From Bryobacterales bacterium (GTDB lineage Bacteria; Acidobacteriota; Terriglobia; Bryobacterales; UBA6623), in assembly GCA_028819235.1 (NCBI GenBank), contig JAPPMC010000016.1:1-64000 (forward strand): a stretch of 64,000 nt of DNA, written 5' to 3'. The position numbers and the translations under genes are program-made. This document shows positions 54,722 to 64,000 of this stretch, piece by piece. Numbering within the stretch: the first letter of the stretch is position 1; each line of letters opens with the position of its first letter. The notes beneath the pieces are model-generated. The model was not told where the DNA came from. It was given only the letters and a program-made list of their open reading frames with translations, and ran no database searches.

Positions 54722-55492
54722 TCATCGAAGAATCCGAAACAGGCCCGGATCAACTTGCGCCTGTAGGTCCGCCCGCCGCTTGGCCTTGGACTTTCGACCC
54801 GTCACATACAAGGCCCCTACGTCCTGCAGACCTTGACGGTGGGCCATCGCTTCTGGCGTCTTGCCTGGTGAGATCGGCGAATCGTCCGGGATCTGGTCCG
54901 AGGAGACGTCATCGAATCCCGCAGCGGCGAACAGGTCCACCCAATCCGCCGCGTTCAGGCGGTGGAGCGCTAGGCCCGTCTCAGCGTCCCACCCGGCAGA
55001 GAACCCATTCTCCTCGTAGTAGTTGATGAGTATGTGGAACGTTCCCCCTGGCTTTGCGACCCGAAAGATCTCGCGGGCCGCTTTGGCGGGATCCCGCCAG
55101 TAGTAGGCGGACTCGATGCTGATCACGTGAGTGAAGTACTCCTCAGCCCATGGGATCTCCTCGGCCGCGCCGGGAGCGAACATCACATTCACAAGGTCCG
55201 CGCAGTCCAGCCTAGCCTGATGGACCATCTCCATCGACACGTCAATGCCGACGACCGCTGCTTCGGGCACACGGCCCGCGATCAAGCGAGCCAACCATCC
55301 GTTGCCACACCCGACATCGAGCAAGCATCCATCGCTAGAGATCGAGACGCGATCTAGCATGCGCTCTGCCAAGCGGCGATGGCGCCTCTCCATGCCTGCG
55401 GCCATGCCCTCCCTCACCCATCGGTCAAACGTCTCCGCAACGGCCTCTGCACTGGAGCCCCTGGCACGGTCGCTCGATTCGCTTGGCCGCAT
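54722..55492 (-). CDS. Class I SAM-dependent methyltransferase
   Basis: 256 aa. The SAM-binding motif LLDVGCGNGWLARLIAG (about 57-73) and the acidic VVGIDVSMEMVHQAR are of the UbiE/Methyltransf_11 type, followed by ISIESAYYWRDPAKAAREIFRVAKPGGTFHILI. The substrate is not apparent. It ends 28 bp before the M49 peptidase GTG start, so the two form an operon. Tag-like GACGAG lies just before the ATG. Confidence 0.85.
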   Translation of the reverse strand: MRPSESSDRARGSSAEAVAETFDRWVREGMAAGMERRHRRLAERMLDRVSISSDGCLLDVGCGNGWLARLIAGRVPEAAVVGIDVSMEMVHQARLDCADLVNVMFAPGAAEEIPWAEEYFTHVISIESAYYWRDPAKAAREIFRVAKPGGTFHILINYYEENGFSAGWDAETGLALHRLNAADWVDLFAAAGFDDVSSDQIPDDSPISPGKTPEAMAHRQGLQDVGALYVTGRKSKAKRRADLQAQVDPGLFRILR

Positions 55493-56498
55493 CTCGTCGA
55501 GAGTCCAATTGTCGCCGAGTCAGGCCGACGGCACCAGATCTGTCCCCATAGGAGGGCGACCCACGCTCGACTGCGAACCCTGCGTCGAAGAAGCCGCTGG
55601 CACATCGCTTGTTAGTCCAAGCAGGAACTGCACGTCAGATCACGGTGGCACTTGCTGCTCAGTTGCCGGACCCGCAAGTCAAGGGCGTGGTGGTGCGGCT
55701 TGGGCGACCGGACGGGAGTCAGATTCCACCTCGCGATGGACACCCCGTTCTTGGGTTACCTTCCAGCAGTGTGTCAACTTCGCTCGTTTCTTGGCTGTCT
55801 GCGCTGAGCGTTTCCCTTGTCGATGAGTTCCTTTACGATCCGTCCTGCCACTCCCTCACCTCTCCAGCTCGGTCGCCGCCTTCGGCAGCCTCGGGAGCAT
55901 GGCCGCCAGGTCGTAGCGGCAATTAGAGCGGTACTGCAACTCCGCATCCGCCAAATAGCGGGCCGTGTAGCGCCTCGTCCGATCGTAGGTCCGGCCCAAG
56001 GAGCGCTTCACGTTGCCCAAGATTGTCTCTTCTCGCACGGATGGCAGGGTTGCCAAGCAAGTGTTGCGGGCGCACGATGGGGAAGGATGGCAGCGACGGC
56101 GGCCAAGACACCCGGCGAGGGCCGTCGCGAGTCCTGTCGAGGCGATGGTGGTGGGGTGGTGGGGCACGATCTAGCTGCGGGCAGACATTCTGCCGGACGA
56201 TCTCTCAAAGCACCCGTCTCGTGGCCGCCTCCTGCGCAACCGTTCGACGCAGACTTGGCGCGGGGGACACCCCTGATGGCGACCTCCTAGAGGACACCTC
56301 GCTTCGAGCCTACTTGCCACCGCGACCAGCTCGATCCAAGTCGGCCAGGCCCAAGCCCGAGGCCAGATCGACACCCGTCGCAACTATGCCAAGCCGGTGA
56401 AGAACATCCTCAATATCTTCGTGAAGTCGCATTCCCGTGACTAGCAGACGATCCTCAACTGGCAAGGCGACATCTCCCTCCACTCGTCAGTCGAACGG
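55493..56498. other. 1-kb degraded region with an IS1595-like relic
   Basis: Apart from the transposase relic at 55856-56047 no gene is recognisable. The GC-rich sequence 56048-56498 has open frames on both strands but with atypical composition and no motifs. Confidence 0.45.
55856..56047 (-). pseudogene. C-terminal relic of an IS1595-like transposase
   Basis: About 60 residues remain: LPSVREETILGNVKRSLGRTY, then ARYLADAELQYRSNCRYDLAAMLPRLPKAATEL. IS1595-family transposases end in (V)xxxNxKRxLxGTYHxVSxKHLxRYLxEFxYRFNRRxDLxxMxxRLxxAA, and this fragment follows the pattern. The catalytic DDE part is not found upstream in a continuous frame. Confidence 0.5.
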
Positions 56499-59400
56499 TC
56501 ACGCGCCGGATAACGCTTCCGCTCCTTGCTCCTTCCGACCCTCGGCGATCATCACCAACGTGGGAAGAACGAAGAGGATGAATACTCCAGACAGTACTAC
56601 GCCGCCAATCATGCTAATTACGAACGGCACGAGAAACATAAGGTCATCGCTACGCTCATAGAGCAACGGTGACAACCCTAGGATAGTGGTAGCGCTCGTC
56701 AGGAAAACTGCTCGAAACCGATCCCGAGTCGCTGCCGAAGCAGCGGCGATTGCCGGCACCATCGGATGTTGGACCCGAATGGTGTTATAGCGGTCCAAGA
56801 GAACTAGAGCATCGTTGACAATCACGCCAAACACTGCGATCATGCCGAACAACGACATCGCTGTGAGGTCCCATCCAAGGATCCAGTGCCCCAAGATCGC
56901 GCCTGCGAAGGCCAGCGGGAATCCGGCCACGGCAACTAAAGGCTTCCAGTAGCTCCGAAGGAACGCCGCCATCAGGAGATACATCGCTACCAACACTACG
57001 GGAACCAGCACAGCCATAGTCTCCGACATGGCCTGTTCGTCCCGCACACCTCCTTCTACGTCAACCTGCAAACCGGGATGCTTGGCCAGCAATCCCGGGA
57101 TGAAATCTTGGGCGACTTGTCGACGCGCCTGAATTGGTGTGATCACCGCCGCGTCGGCTCGCCCCGTCACCAAACCGGCGCGCTTGCCGTCGATGCGCAT
57201 AAGAGTCGCCTGTTCGCGCTGCTCTGTCAGGGTGGCGACAGTGGACAGTGGCGCTTCGCCTCCTCCGACGCGTCGGACGCGCTCGCTGGCCAGTTCTCGG
57301 AGATTCCGCCGCCTTTCGGGTGGATACCTCACCATGACCTTGACCTCTTCGTGGCCGCGCTGAATTCGCTGTGCCTCAATGCCGTGGAAATTCGCACGCA
57401 ACTGCAGGCCGATCGCGCCCGCGGTAAGTCCGGCGGCTTCTCCCGCGGGTGTCAGGCCGATTTGAAGGTGGCGCTTGCCCAGTGCGAGACTGTCAGCGAC
57501 TTGAAAGACGCCCGGTATGGTCGTCAGATACGACTTCATCTCAGAGGCGGCGGCCGACAGAACTTCGGGGTCATCGTGTTTCAGTGCATATGCAACAGTT
57601 GGCCTAGTCCGCACAAGGGACGTCTGGAACTCGATCTTGTCAAACTGCGAGACATCTCCGATTTCCTCTCGCCACGTCCGTTCGATCTCTTCAGGAGCCG
57701 CCTCGCGCTCGGGACGCCCATTCAGGTGAAGTCTCACCGCGGCCAGATGACTGTTACTCGGTCCAGTCTCAGATGACCGGCCGGACACAAGGTGCCCGAC
57801 GATGAGACTGGCACGACTGATCGATTCCCCGGGCAACCGCTCGCTCATTCTGTAGGCGGCGTCCGCAACATGCTCTGCTGCGGCCAGCGTCGTGGCAAAG
57901 GGCGTGCCGATCGGCATGTGCAAGTCGACTTGTACGTTGTCGGGTACGTTCATCCTCTCGTCGTACAGGATCACGCGAACGGCTTCGGTTCGCACGAGCG
58001 CCAGGGAGAGCAGCACTAGAATGGTTCCCATTACGAGGGTCGAACGATTGTGCCGGACGGACCACGACACCGCTGGGACCACCGTTCGCTCGCGGACTTG
58101 GTCGATCCATGACCCGACTTGGGCCTGAATCGCAGTCAGTGGCCAAAGGCTCCACCGCCTCTCGTGCGAGAGATGGGCGGGGAGGATCAGAAAGGCCTCG
58201 ACGAGCGAAACAGCCAGCACGAAGAACGCTACATAGGGGAATACGTTCACCAGTTGATAGCTGGGCGAAGTGACAAACAGAAACGGCAGGAACGCAAGGA
58301 CTGTCGTGCACGCGCCGATGGTGATCGGACCCGCCACCGCCCTGACGCCGGCCACAGCCGCCGCCAGACCACTCTTGCCTCTGTCCCGTTCCGCTGCGAT
58401 ACTCTCGCCCACGACCAACGCGTCGTCTACCACGAGGCCGATCATCAGGAAGAAAGCAATCATCGTCCCCAAGTTAAGCGTCAGGCCTGCCGGCTCGAAG
58501 AAGGCCAGAGCAGCAATGAATGAGAACGGGATTCCAAGGGCGATCCAGAACCCTTCACGAAGGTCGAACACCAAGATGAGGAGCACAAAAACCAGCACGG
58601 CACCAATCAGTCCGTTCCTCAGAATCCCCGAGAGCCGCCCTAGGGCCGGGGCGGACGTATCGCTCCAGACGCCAATCGCCACGCCCTGCGGCGGCTCGTA
58701 GTCTGCCAGCCAATTCTTGATGTTGTCAGCCATCCGAACGATTGACTGACGGTCCGTGGCTTCAACGCGAACGAAGACCGCAGGTGTGCCACTCACTCTC
58801 GACACGACCTGGTCATCGACAAAAGCGTCGCGAATCTCCGCCAGCTCCCCGAGCGAGACAATCGTGCCGTCCAGCCGGGTGATAAGGGGAATGCCCTCGA
58901 ACTCCTCGCCGACCGTGCGCTTCGCAGCGGTGTGCAGCACTACGCCGCCCGATTCAGTGCGCAACTCACCGAACGTGAGGTTCAGGGAAGCCCTCTGGAC
59001 CGCGTTGGCGACTTGACCAAGAGACAGATCGTTGCGGCGCAATTCCTCCTCGCTGAGCTCGATGGAAATCTCGCGGGCACGCGTACCCATTAGCTTCACT
59101 TGGGAGACCGACGGCAGTTCTAACAGCTCGCTGCGCACCTCCTCGGCCGCGCGTCGCAGATCGTCCTCTCCGACCACCGCCGAGCTCAAGGCAAGAGTCA
59201 TCACCTCAATGTCGAGCCGCAAAAGCTTCACCTCTGGCCTCTCGGCATTAGGCGGCGGAAAGCGCTCAATGCCGTCCACGGCGTTCTGAACGTCTCGCAG
59301 CACAGTGACCGAATCGGCAAACGTTGCAACCTCGACGTTGATGACGCCCACGTCTTCAGTCGCGGTCGCAACCACCCGCTCGACGCCGGGAAGACCGATG

Positions 59401-59663
59401 ACGCTCTCTTCGACGCGGCGATTGATGTCTTCCTCCACCTCCTGCGATGACGAGCCCGGGGCGAGCACGCGCACACTGACGGTTCGGAGGTCGATCTCCG
59501 GATAGTTCTGAACGGCGAGCTGGAGCCCAGAGACGATCCCGGCGACGACGCAGAGCAACATGAGAAGGTTCGCTGCTACGCGGTTCCCTGCGAAGTAGGA
59601 GACTAGCCCATTCTTCGCAGACGCTTGCGGATCCGGCTGCCTGGCAGGTTCCGTGGTGCCCAT
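56499..59663 (-). CDS. RND-family efflux permease (AcrB/HAE1-like)
   Basis: 1054 aa from the ATG at 59663, the right length for an RND pump and 14 bp after the adaptor gene stop. NGLVSYFAGNRVAANLLMLLCVVAGIVSG forms helix 1. The first porter domain contains VSVRVLAPGSSSQEVEEDINRRVEESVIGLPGVERV. The conserved helix 4 Asp pair region reads FFLMIGLVVDDALVVGESIAAE. The second half repeats this with MSLFGMIAVFGVIVNDALVLLDRYN and SATTILGLSPLLYERSDDLMFLVPFVISMIGGVVLSG. Only one Asp pair (VVDDA) is seen; the second repeat has VNDA, as usual. It exports hydrophobic compounds with proton coupling, normally together with an adaptor and an outer-membrane channel. Confidence 0.92.
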   Translation of the reverse strand: MGTTEPARQPDPQASAKNGLVSYFAGNRVAANLLMLLCVVAGIVSGLQLAVQNYPEIDLRTVSVRVLAPGSSSQEVEEDINRRVEESVIGLPGVERVVATATEDVGVINVEVATFADSVTVLRDVQNAVDGIERFPPPNAERPEVKLLRLDIEVMTLALSSAVVGEDDLRRAAEEVRSELLELPSVSQVKLMGTRAREISIELSEEELRRNDLSLGQVANAVQRASLNLTFGELRTESGGVVLHTAAKRTVGEEFEGIPLITRLDGTIVSLGELAEIRDAFVDDQVVSRVSGTPAVFVRVEATDRQSIVRMADNIKNWLADYEPPQGVAIGVWSDTSAPALGRLSGILRNGLIGAVLVFVLLILVFDLREGFWIALGIPFSFIAALAFFEPAGLTLNLGTMIAFFLMIGLVVDDALVVGESIAAERDRGKSGLAAAVAGVRAVAGPITIGACTTVLAFLPFLFVTSPSYQLVNVFPYVAFFVLAVSLVEAFLILPAHLSHERRWSLWPLTAIQAQVGSWIDQVRERTVVPAVSWSVRHNRSTLVMGTILVLLSLALVRTEAVRVILYDERMNVPDNVQVDLHMPIGTPFATTLAAAEHVADAAYRMSERLPGESISRASLIVGHLVSGRSSETGPSNSHLAAVRLHLNGRPEREAAPEEIERTWREEIGDVSQFDKIEFQTSLVRTRPTVAYALKHDDPEVLSAAASEMKSYLTTIPGVFQVADSLALGKRHLQIGLTPAGEAAGLTAGAIGLQLRANFHGIEAQRIQRGHEEVKVMVRYPPERRRNLRELASERVRRVGGGEAPLSTVATLTEQREQATLMRIDGKRAGLVTGRADAAVITPIQARRQVAQDFIPGLLAKHPGLQVDVEGGVRDEQAMSETMAVLVPVVLVAMYLLMAAFLRSYWKPLVAVAGFPLAFAGAILGHWILGWDLTAMSLFGMIAVFGVIVNDALVLLDRYNTIRVQHPMVPAIAAASAATRDRFRAVFLTSATTILGLSPLLYERSDDLMFLVPFVISMIGGVVLSGVFILFVLPTLVMIAEGRKEQGAEALSGA

Positions 59664-59677
59664 TGAAGTACCCCCTC

Positions 59678-60830
59678 TCAGTCCGTTGCCGTAACGGCTA
59701 GCCCTTCTCGAGCCCGTGGGATTCTGCCCACAACCAAGCCCTCGCTCACGTCGAATTCCCTTACGATCCAGGCCTCGGCGGTCTGTCGAACCTCTTCCGG
59801 CTCGAATCGCCGGAGTGTCCCTGCGCGGACGATCCAAACACCGTTGCTCTCTTGCCGTGCGGATTCCGGCAGCATGAAGACGTCCCGGTAGGTGGGCCCT
59901 TTGATCTCCACCTCCACGAACTCGCCTGGTGCCGGCAGCGAGCTTGGCCGCGCGGCCCCGGAGAACTTCAGGAAGATCGACGCCAGCCGAGTCCTAGGGG
60001 CAACCACCGACGAGACGCGTGCGACCCTCGCTCTCCAAGTTCCCGTCTCGCCTGACACGTTGGCGGTCCGGCCAATCACGCGACCCAAGGAGTCCAATTC
60101 CCGCTGGTCGATTGGCACGTCCACCTGAAGTGCGGAGGGCCTGTACACCACGCCTAGGGACGTTCGCCCGACTAGGTCCACGGGCCCCACGAGTTCGCCG
60201 ACCTCAACATCAGAAGTCATCACCCGCCCGTCGAACGGAAAGGAAATGCTTGTGTCTTCCAGACGCAGCTCCGCCAGCCTTAGCTCCGCTCTCGCCCTTT
60301 CCAGCTCGGCTTCCGCCTCGGCGATCTTGGGCAGGCGGCGGACCCATTCGGACACCTCGACTCCAGGATTCTCGAGCGCGAACCTTCTGGCGTCCTCCGC
60401 GCCCCGGGCCTTCTGTGCCCACACACGAGCCTCCGCCTCGCGAACTGCCATGGTGGCCGCTTCGACGTGCAGTTCGAACTTGGTGGGATCGATCCTAATG
60501 AAGGTCTCGTCCGCGGCGAATGAACCTCCATTGCTGAATGTAGGAGACACCCACACCACGCGTCCTACAACCTCCGACACGACGGAAGCCTTTTCCTCCA
60601 AGGTGACCGAACCGGTCAGCTCGACGGACAGCTCATGCTCGGTCGGCGTCGGGCGAATCACCGTTACGACGGGGCGGGCGTCTTCGGTTGGATCGCTGGA
60701 GACTGCGCCGCGGTCAACGCGACTTGGCGCCCGCGCGAAGTACGAAGACTAGGATCAAGGCTAGCTGCGCGTAGCCGTGCCATCTTGGGCGCGCGGCGCC
60801 GCTCGCTTGATCGCTCGGTTGTTCAAACAT
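59678..60830 (-). pseudogene. RND adaptor (membrane fusion) protein gene with N-terminal frameshift
   Basis: The ATG at 60830 has a near-perfect GAGGAG 7 nt upstream and starts MFEQPSDQASG, then the membrane helix YAQLALILVFVLRAG. That frame stops at TGA 60716-60714. The frame one base over carries the adaptor body: RVDRGAVSSDPTEDARPVVTVI, then HELSVELTGSVTLEEKASVVSEVVGRVVWVSPTF, a long hairpin (AEAEAELERARAELRLAELR) and a beta-barrel domain to 59678. That second frame is closed upstream at 60751-60749, so the shift must fall between 60748 and 60717. Restored, the protein would be about 383 aa; without repair only the body from a GTG at 60661 (327 aa, no anchor) could be made. Confidence 0.75.
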
Positions 60831-61935
60831 GGGTCGCTCCTCAGGTGCTGATATAGATGGTACCTATCCGCAACCCACGGGAGCGCGGCGCCCGCCTACA
60901 GACCGGCCAGACGGGCAGGTTACGACCGCGCGGAAGGCATTGTCATCACCGATGCGTGCGATCATCCGGGTGGGCCCAGCAGGCCACCTCGAAGTGCTGT
61001 GCGGTACGGCTGGACGGTTTGGACGGCAAGTCGCGACCTTGGGCGCCGTTCTCACTCCGGGCGAGGCCGCGAACAGCAGGGGCGACGCACCTCACAATTC
61101 CCGGCGCTGAGTATCGTCATCGGTTCGAGCCGCTGGAGGTCCGTCTCGCTCTGTCGGCTGGCGGTCCCTTGACGCTGGCGGCGGATACGCCGTGTCTTTG
61201 GAGGCGGCGAGGATGCGGAAGCGCATGCAGGCCAAGCTCTTGCTCTACCGCCGCAGCCGGCACTCCTGCTGGAGGAGGCTTCGGACAACGCAATGCTCAA
61301 CTTGACGATACCGCGCCCGTGAGGAGGATTTCGGGCACACGCTGGGGTGAGCCCCTCACCAGTTCGGTGACCACCGGATACGGTCATGGTCGTCAAGTAA
61401 CCCTAAATTCGGCAGTTCAAGCCACTCGGTGGGCACTTTGCTCAGATTTGCATTCTCACCGCATCTCCGGTGAGACAGTATCAGTTGTGATGGAGTCTAG
61501 TCTCGCACCTATGATGAATACGTACAGAATTTAGCGTTGACCGTGGCGGAGCCACCGGGTCGCGACCAGTTGAAGCTCCTCGATTGCAGTGCGACACGAG
61601 CTTCCACCAAAAAGTACAGTAAAGCGGCTCGAACTGCGGAATCTAGGGTAACACCTGCGCTGTGACGCACGGCGGGAAAGTGGCACACAACTGTGACTGG
61701 AATCCCGACCGTCGGTGCGCCTGGCTCCCGGAAATGGAGAGTCTGCGGCCGGAGTCTAGACGGGCAACGAGAGATTGTGAGGGCTGTGGGGCCAAGAGAA
61801 CATTGCCGCGAGTCGTGTTCTACGTCGCACTGGTCCACTTGCATGCCGCCGCACTAGAAGCGTCAAGCAACGGGCGGACACTAAGTGTCAAGCGGCAGAC
61901 TAAAGTCGCAGTACAAGGCAGTCAGTTCGTTGCGT
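60831..61935. other. 1.1-kb region with no recognisable gene
   Basis: Open frames exist but none has good start signals and domain content. The right half (61550-61935) is relatively AT-rich near the neighbouring gene's stop. The upstream promoter of the adaptor/RND operon should be immediately right of 60830. Confidence 0.4.
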
Positions 61936-64000
61936 TCACTGCGAAGTGCTGGAACCAAGATTGAGGCTCGGGACTTCCACCATGAAGAATACGATACACA
62001 TTTCGTCCACCGTGCGATCCCCCCAGCGGACATCAATGGGCGGATCATTTGGATTATTAGGGTTGTCTGCTGAGTTGTCATAGTATGCCACGACTTCTAG
62101 CCGGTCTTCGGCATTCAGCTGGACTGGCTCTACGTACATATACATGTCCTGCCAGTCAAAGTCCCAGTCGTCAATGTAGATCATCGGTGTGACCTCTCCG
62201 TCCGGCGACACCTTATCCATGCGGATTTCGCGACCTAGCGTATGCATATGCGGCAAGACGGCGACTATGTTCGCTGGAAAGAATCCCAGCAATGTCAATA
62301 GACCACGGAGACCCGGTATTCCTAGGGATCGGCTCAATCCTTCGAGATCAAACTCGGCACGAACTTCGTGCCGCTCCGCTCCCGCAGGAATCACAAAAGA
62401 AGTGTTGATAGCCGCGAGAATGAGCAGGTTCTTCTCGGTGCGTTCTTCCGAGAAATGGAGACCGATGCGGGTTGCGTCGGACTGGTCAGTGCCATCGGGG
62501 TGGTAGTGGACCTGGATAGCGATGCGTGCTCCGGGCCGAAGCACCAGTCCGCTTCCGTCGGGAAAGTGGTTGGGAGTGTACCCTGGTGCCCACCCGCCGA
62601 GAATGTAGGAGTCCTCAATCAGGTTGAAGCTGCGTGTACTGATTCCAGCGCTGCCAAAACATTCGTATCCAGGCCGTCCGTCCGAAGTGGCTGCCTCGAG
62701 TTCAGCCGACTCGCCCCCGGGATCACCGAAAAGGATCAGGTGGTGTACGATCTTGCGGTTGCCAGGCCGTACCTCAAAGGCGGTGAGGCTCTTGGGCTCT
62801 GTGATTTCGGGGGGGACCAGCACGCTGAAGCAGCGGTAGTCGTCTTCCCCGCCGGGATCGGGCGTATAGGCTGGGGTCTCCAAGACCAGATCCGGCGTAC
62901 CGAGCACCCAGTCCTCGTCGAACACAATTGGGTCTGGCAGGTCTTCCGCATCGCCTTGCGGTGCGCCGGCGTCCACCCAGCGCGCGATCAGGTCAATCTC
63001 GGCCTGATCAAGACCGCGCTCGTGCTGGAACTCGCCGTGGCCCGCCACCGGCTTCCAAGGCGGCATGAAGCCGGATTGAGTTGCGAGCTTTATTGGTTGT
63101 GCCCAGTCCCTAGCTTCCTCGTACTCCATGAGCGAGAACGGCGCGACCTCTCCCGGGCGATGACAGGTCTGGCAGTGCCCTTGAAAGAGGCGCACGATCT
63201 GATTGCTGAACGTGACCGCGGCCCCGCTAGTGGGTGAGAATGCGACCTGGACGAGGTTGGACACGCTACCGTCTGCGACAACTTGTACGTTCACCAGCTG
63301 CCGCTGTGCCAGCGCGGATGGAAGCGGCCCTATACGGACGCGATCAATGCCCGGGTCGAGGCCTTCCGATCCCTCAAGCAGAGCCGGAACGGACAGACCT
63401 CCAATAGTTGAGGACACCTCCGTCGCATCTCGCAGGCCCGTCGCCCGGACGCTCAAGTAGAGTTCCGTGCCTGCGACGCCCAGACCCAGCGGGATTGCCT
63501 CGTGCGCGGAGCGGTTGGGATTGAAGAACGAGACGTTCTCGGCAGTCTCGGAACCGTCCGACAGATCCATGCGCAGCGCCCGCGCATCTGCTAGGCCGCC
63601 TCCCGTGCCGGCGGCCGAGAACAGACCAGGGCTCACCAGCTGGACACCGAATTCGCCGTCCTCAACTTCGAGACCATACCGCAGCACACGGAGGTGCGCC
63701 GTTCCCGCCGGCAAGTCGGGGACGAGGATCACCAACCGCGTGGGCTCGACCCCAACCAGCAGGGCAGGGACCTCCGCCCCGCCGGAGCCCTCGACTTTCA
63801 CGGAGTAGCCCGCAAGCTCGGCCGTTGGCAGACCATCGTCGGGCCTCACGGTGCGGGTAGAGAACTCTCCGCGCATAACGGCCAAGGAACCGGGAGCAAT
63901 GGAAACTTCCGGGTCAAGGCTGGCGGCCGACATGAGGACAATGCTGCCGTCGTGAGCGACCGCGCCGGGTACGCCGAACCACGCGTAGAGGTAGGCCGAC
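61936..64000 (-). CDS. Secreted heme / copper-type monooxygenase-like protein (5' end outside window)
   Basis: At least 687 codons; the frame is still open at the window edge, so the start is missing. The sequence begins SAYLYAWFGVPGAVAHDGS and runs into SAASLDPEVSIAPGSLAVMRGEF. The latter opens a domain of the type seen at the C-terminus of many Solibacter secreted proteins (TIGR03437-like). VLIPDLPAGTAHLRV and GLFSAAGTGGGLADA continue it. Next is a cytochrome-like CQTCHRPGEVAPFSLMEYEEA with a heme-binding CxxCH and GFMPPWKPVAGHGEF. The C-terminal half resembles copper type II monooxygenases: NRKIVHHLILFGDPGG, RIAIQVHYHPDG and VLPHMHTLGREIRM supply His ligand pairs. It is probably a periplasmic oxidoreductase; the substrate is unknown. 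Confidence 0.8.
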   Translation of the reverse strand, partial: SAYLYAWFGVPGAVAHDGSIVLMSAASLDPEVSIAPGSLAVMRGEFSTRTVRPDDGLPTAELAGYSVKVEGSGGAEVPALLVGVEPTRLVILVPDLPAGTAHLRVLRYGLEVEDGEFGVQLVSPGLFSAAGTGGGLADARALRMDLSDGSETAENVSFFNPNRSAHEAIPLGLGVAGTELYLSVRATGLRDATEVSSTIGGLSVPALLEGSEGLDPGIDRVRIGPLPSALAQRQLVNVQVVADGSVSNLVQVAFSPTSGAAVTFSNQIVRLFQGHCQTCHRPGEVAPFSLMEYEEARDWAQPIKLATQSGFMPPWKPVAGHGEFQHERGLDQAEIDLIARWVDAGAPQGDAEDLPDPIVFDEDWVLGTPDLVLETPAYTPDPGGEDDYRCFSVLVPPEITEPKSLTAFEVRPGNRKIVHHLILFGDPGGESAELEAATSDGRPGYECFGSAGISTRSFNLIEDSYILGGWAPGYTPNHFPDGSGLVLRPGARIAIQVHYHPDGTDQSDATRIGLHFSEERTEKNLLILAAINTSFVIPAGAERHEVRAEFDLEGLSRSLGIPGLRGLLTLLGFFPANIVAVLPHMHTLGREIRMDKVSPDGEVTPMIYIDDWDFDWQDMYMYVEPVQLNAEDRLEVVAYYDNSADNPNNPNDPPIDVRWGDRTVDEMCIVFFMVEVPSLNLGSSTSQ

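Noticed and set aside
61100-61200. RFEPLEVRLALSA, similar to the LEPR-x-LL motif of giant extracellular proteins of Planctomycetes
   Set aside because: It is a short match in a frame without a start or following domain, so it is more likely chance.

Overview
The window is high-GC, gene-dense bacterial chromosome. The best guess at origin is an Acidobacteriota lineage near Bryobacterales/Solibacter. That rests on four features that are common there: a VWA protein of the 'VWFA-related Acidobacterial' type (42519-43433), a very long NHL-repeat protein with repeated AGTGERGYSGDGGPAT units (31274-36325), a secreted protein that opens with the 'SAAS...IAPGSLAVMRG' domain typical of Solibacter secreted proteins (61936-64000), and a TonB receptor with an N-terminal carboxypeptidase-regulatory-like domain. 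Many enzymes have twin-arginine or lipoprotein leaders. There is no 16S rRNA gene here, so the placement is an inference from gene families.

Layout. 438-5813: an exported sugar-isomerase-like protein, argC-argB, a rhomboid protease with a zinc ribbon, a ROK kinase, a YtxH protein and tRNA-Pro(CGG). 6066-9766: an HpcH/HpaI-type aldolase and a complete TRAP transporter (dctP-dctQ-dctM), all overlapping or tightly spaced. 9767-14310: gene-poor DNA with a coiled-coil membrane protein, a glycine-rich membrane-anchored protein, a wrecked IS110 transposase and a relic of a group II intron reverse transcriptase. 14321-17260: a TonB-dependent receptor interrupted by one in-frame amber codon. 17824-20391: a minus-strand operon of an exported FMN alpha-hydroxyacid dehydrogenase, an exported beta-propeller and a tetraheme cytochrome c. 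20447-25719: a modified 2[4Fe-4S] ferredoxin with a Cys-rich partner, an amidohydrolase, an XRE/S24 repressor with a palindromic operator, and a tyrosine recombinase with repeated DNA at its 5' end.

26171-43433 is the most unusual stretch: 17 kb of large secreted or surface proteins on one strand. It holds a two-TM protein coupled to a 1510-aa astacin metalloprotease with tandem PPC and Ig-like repeats, a 1683-aa NHL beta-propeller protein, a decayed copy of the next gene's N-terminus, a 1727-aa TPR protein, and a VWA protein coupled to it.

43947-45439 is a lower-GC gene in two frames. The frames are joined at an exact U_UUA_AAC slippery heptamer followed by two inverted repeats. This is either a programmed -1 frameshift or an indel.

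45692-64000: enoyl-CoA hydratase, an M19-like dipeptidase lacking several metal ligands, DNA-3-methyladenine glycosylase I, a double metallo-beta-lactamase lipoprotein, a GT-C-like membrane protein, a frameshifted small secreted gene, an M49-type peptidase with a methyltransferase, an IS1595-like relic, an RND efflux permease with a frameshifted adaptor gene, and a heme/copper-monooxygenase-like secreted protein that runs off the right edge.

Several genes carry a single disruption (amber or one-base frameshift) next to several transposon relics. This fits ongoing gene decay, but sequencing or assembly error in individual genes cannot be excluded from this window alone.
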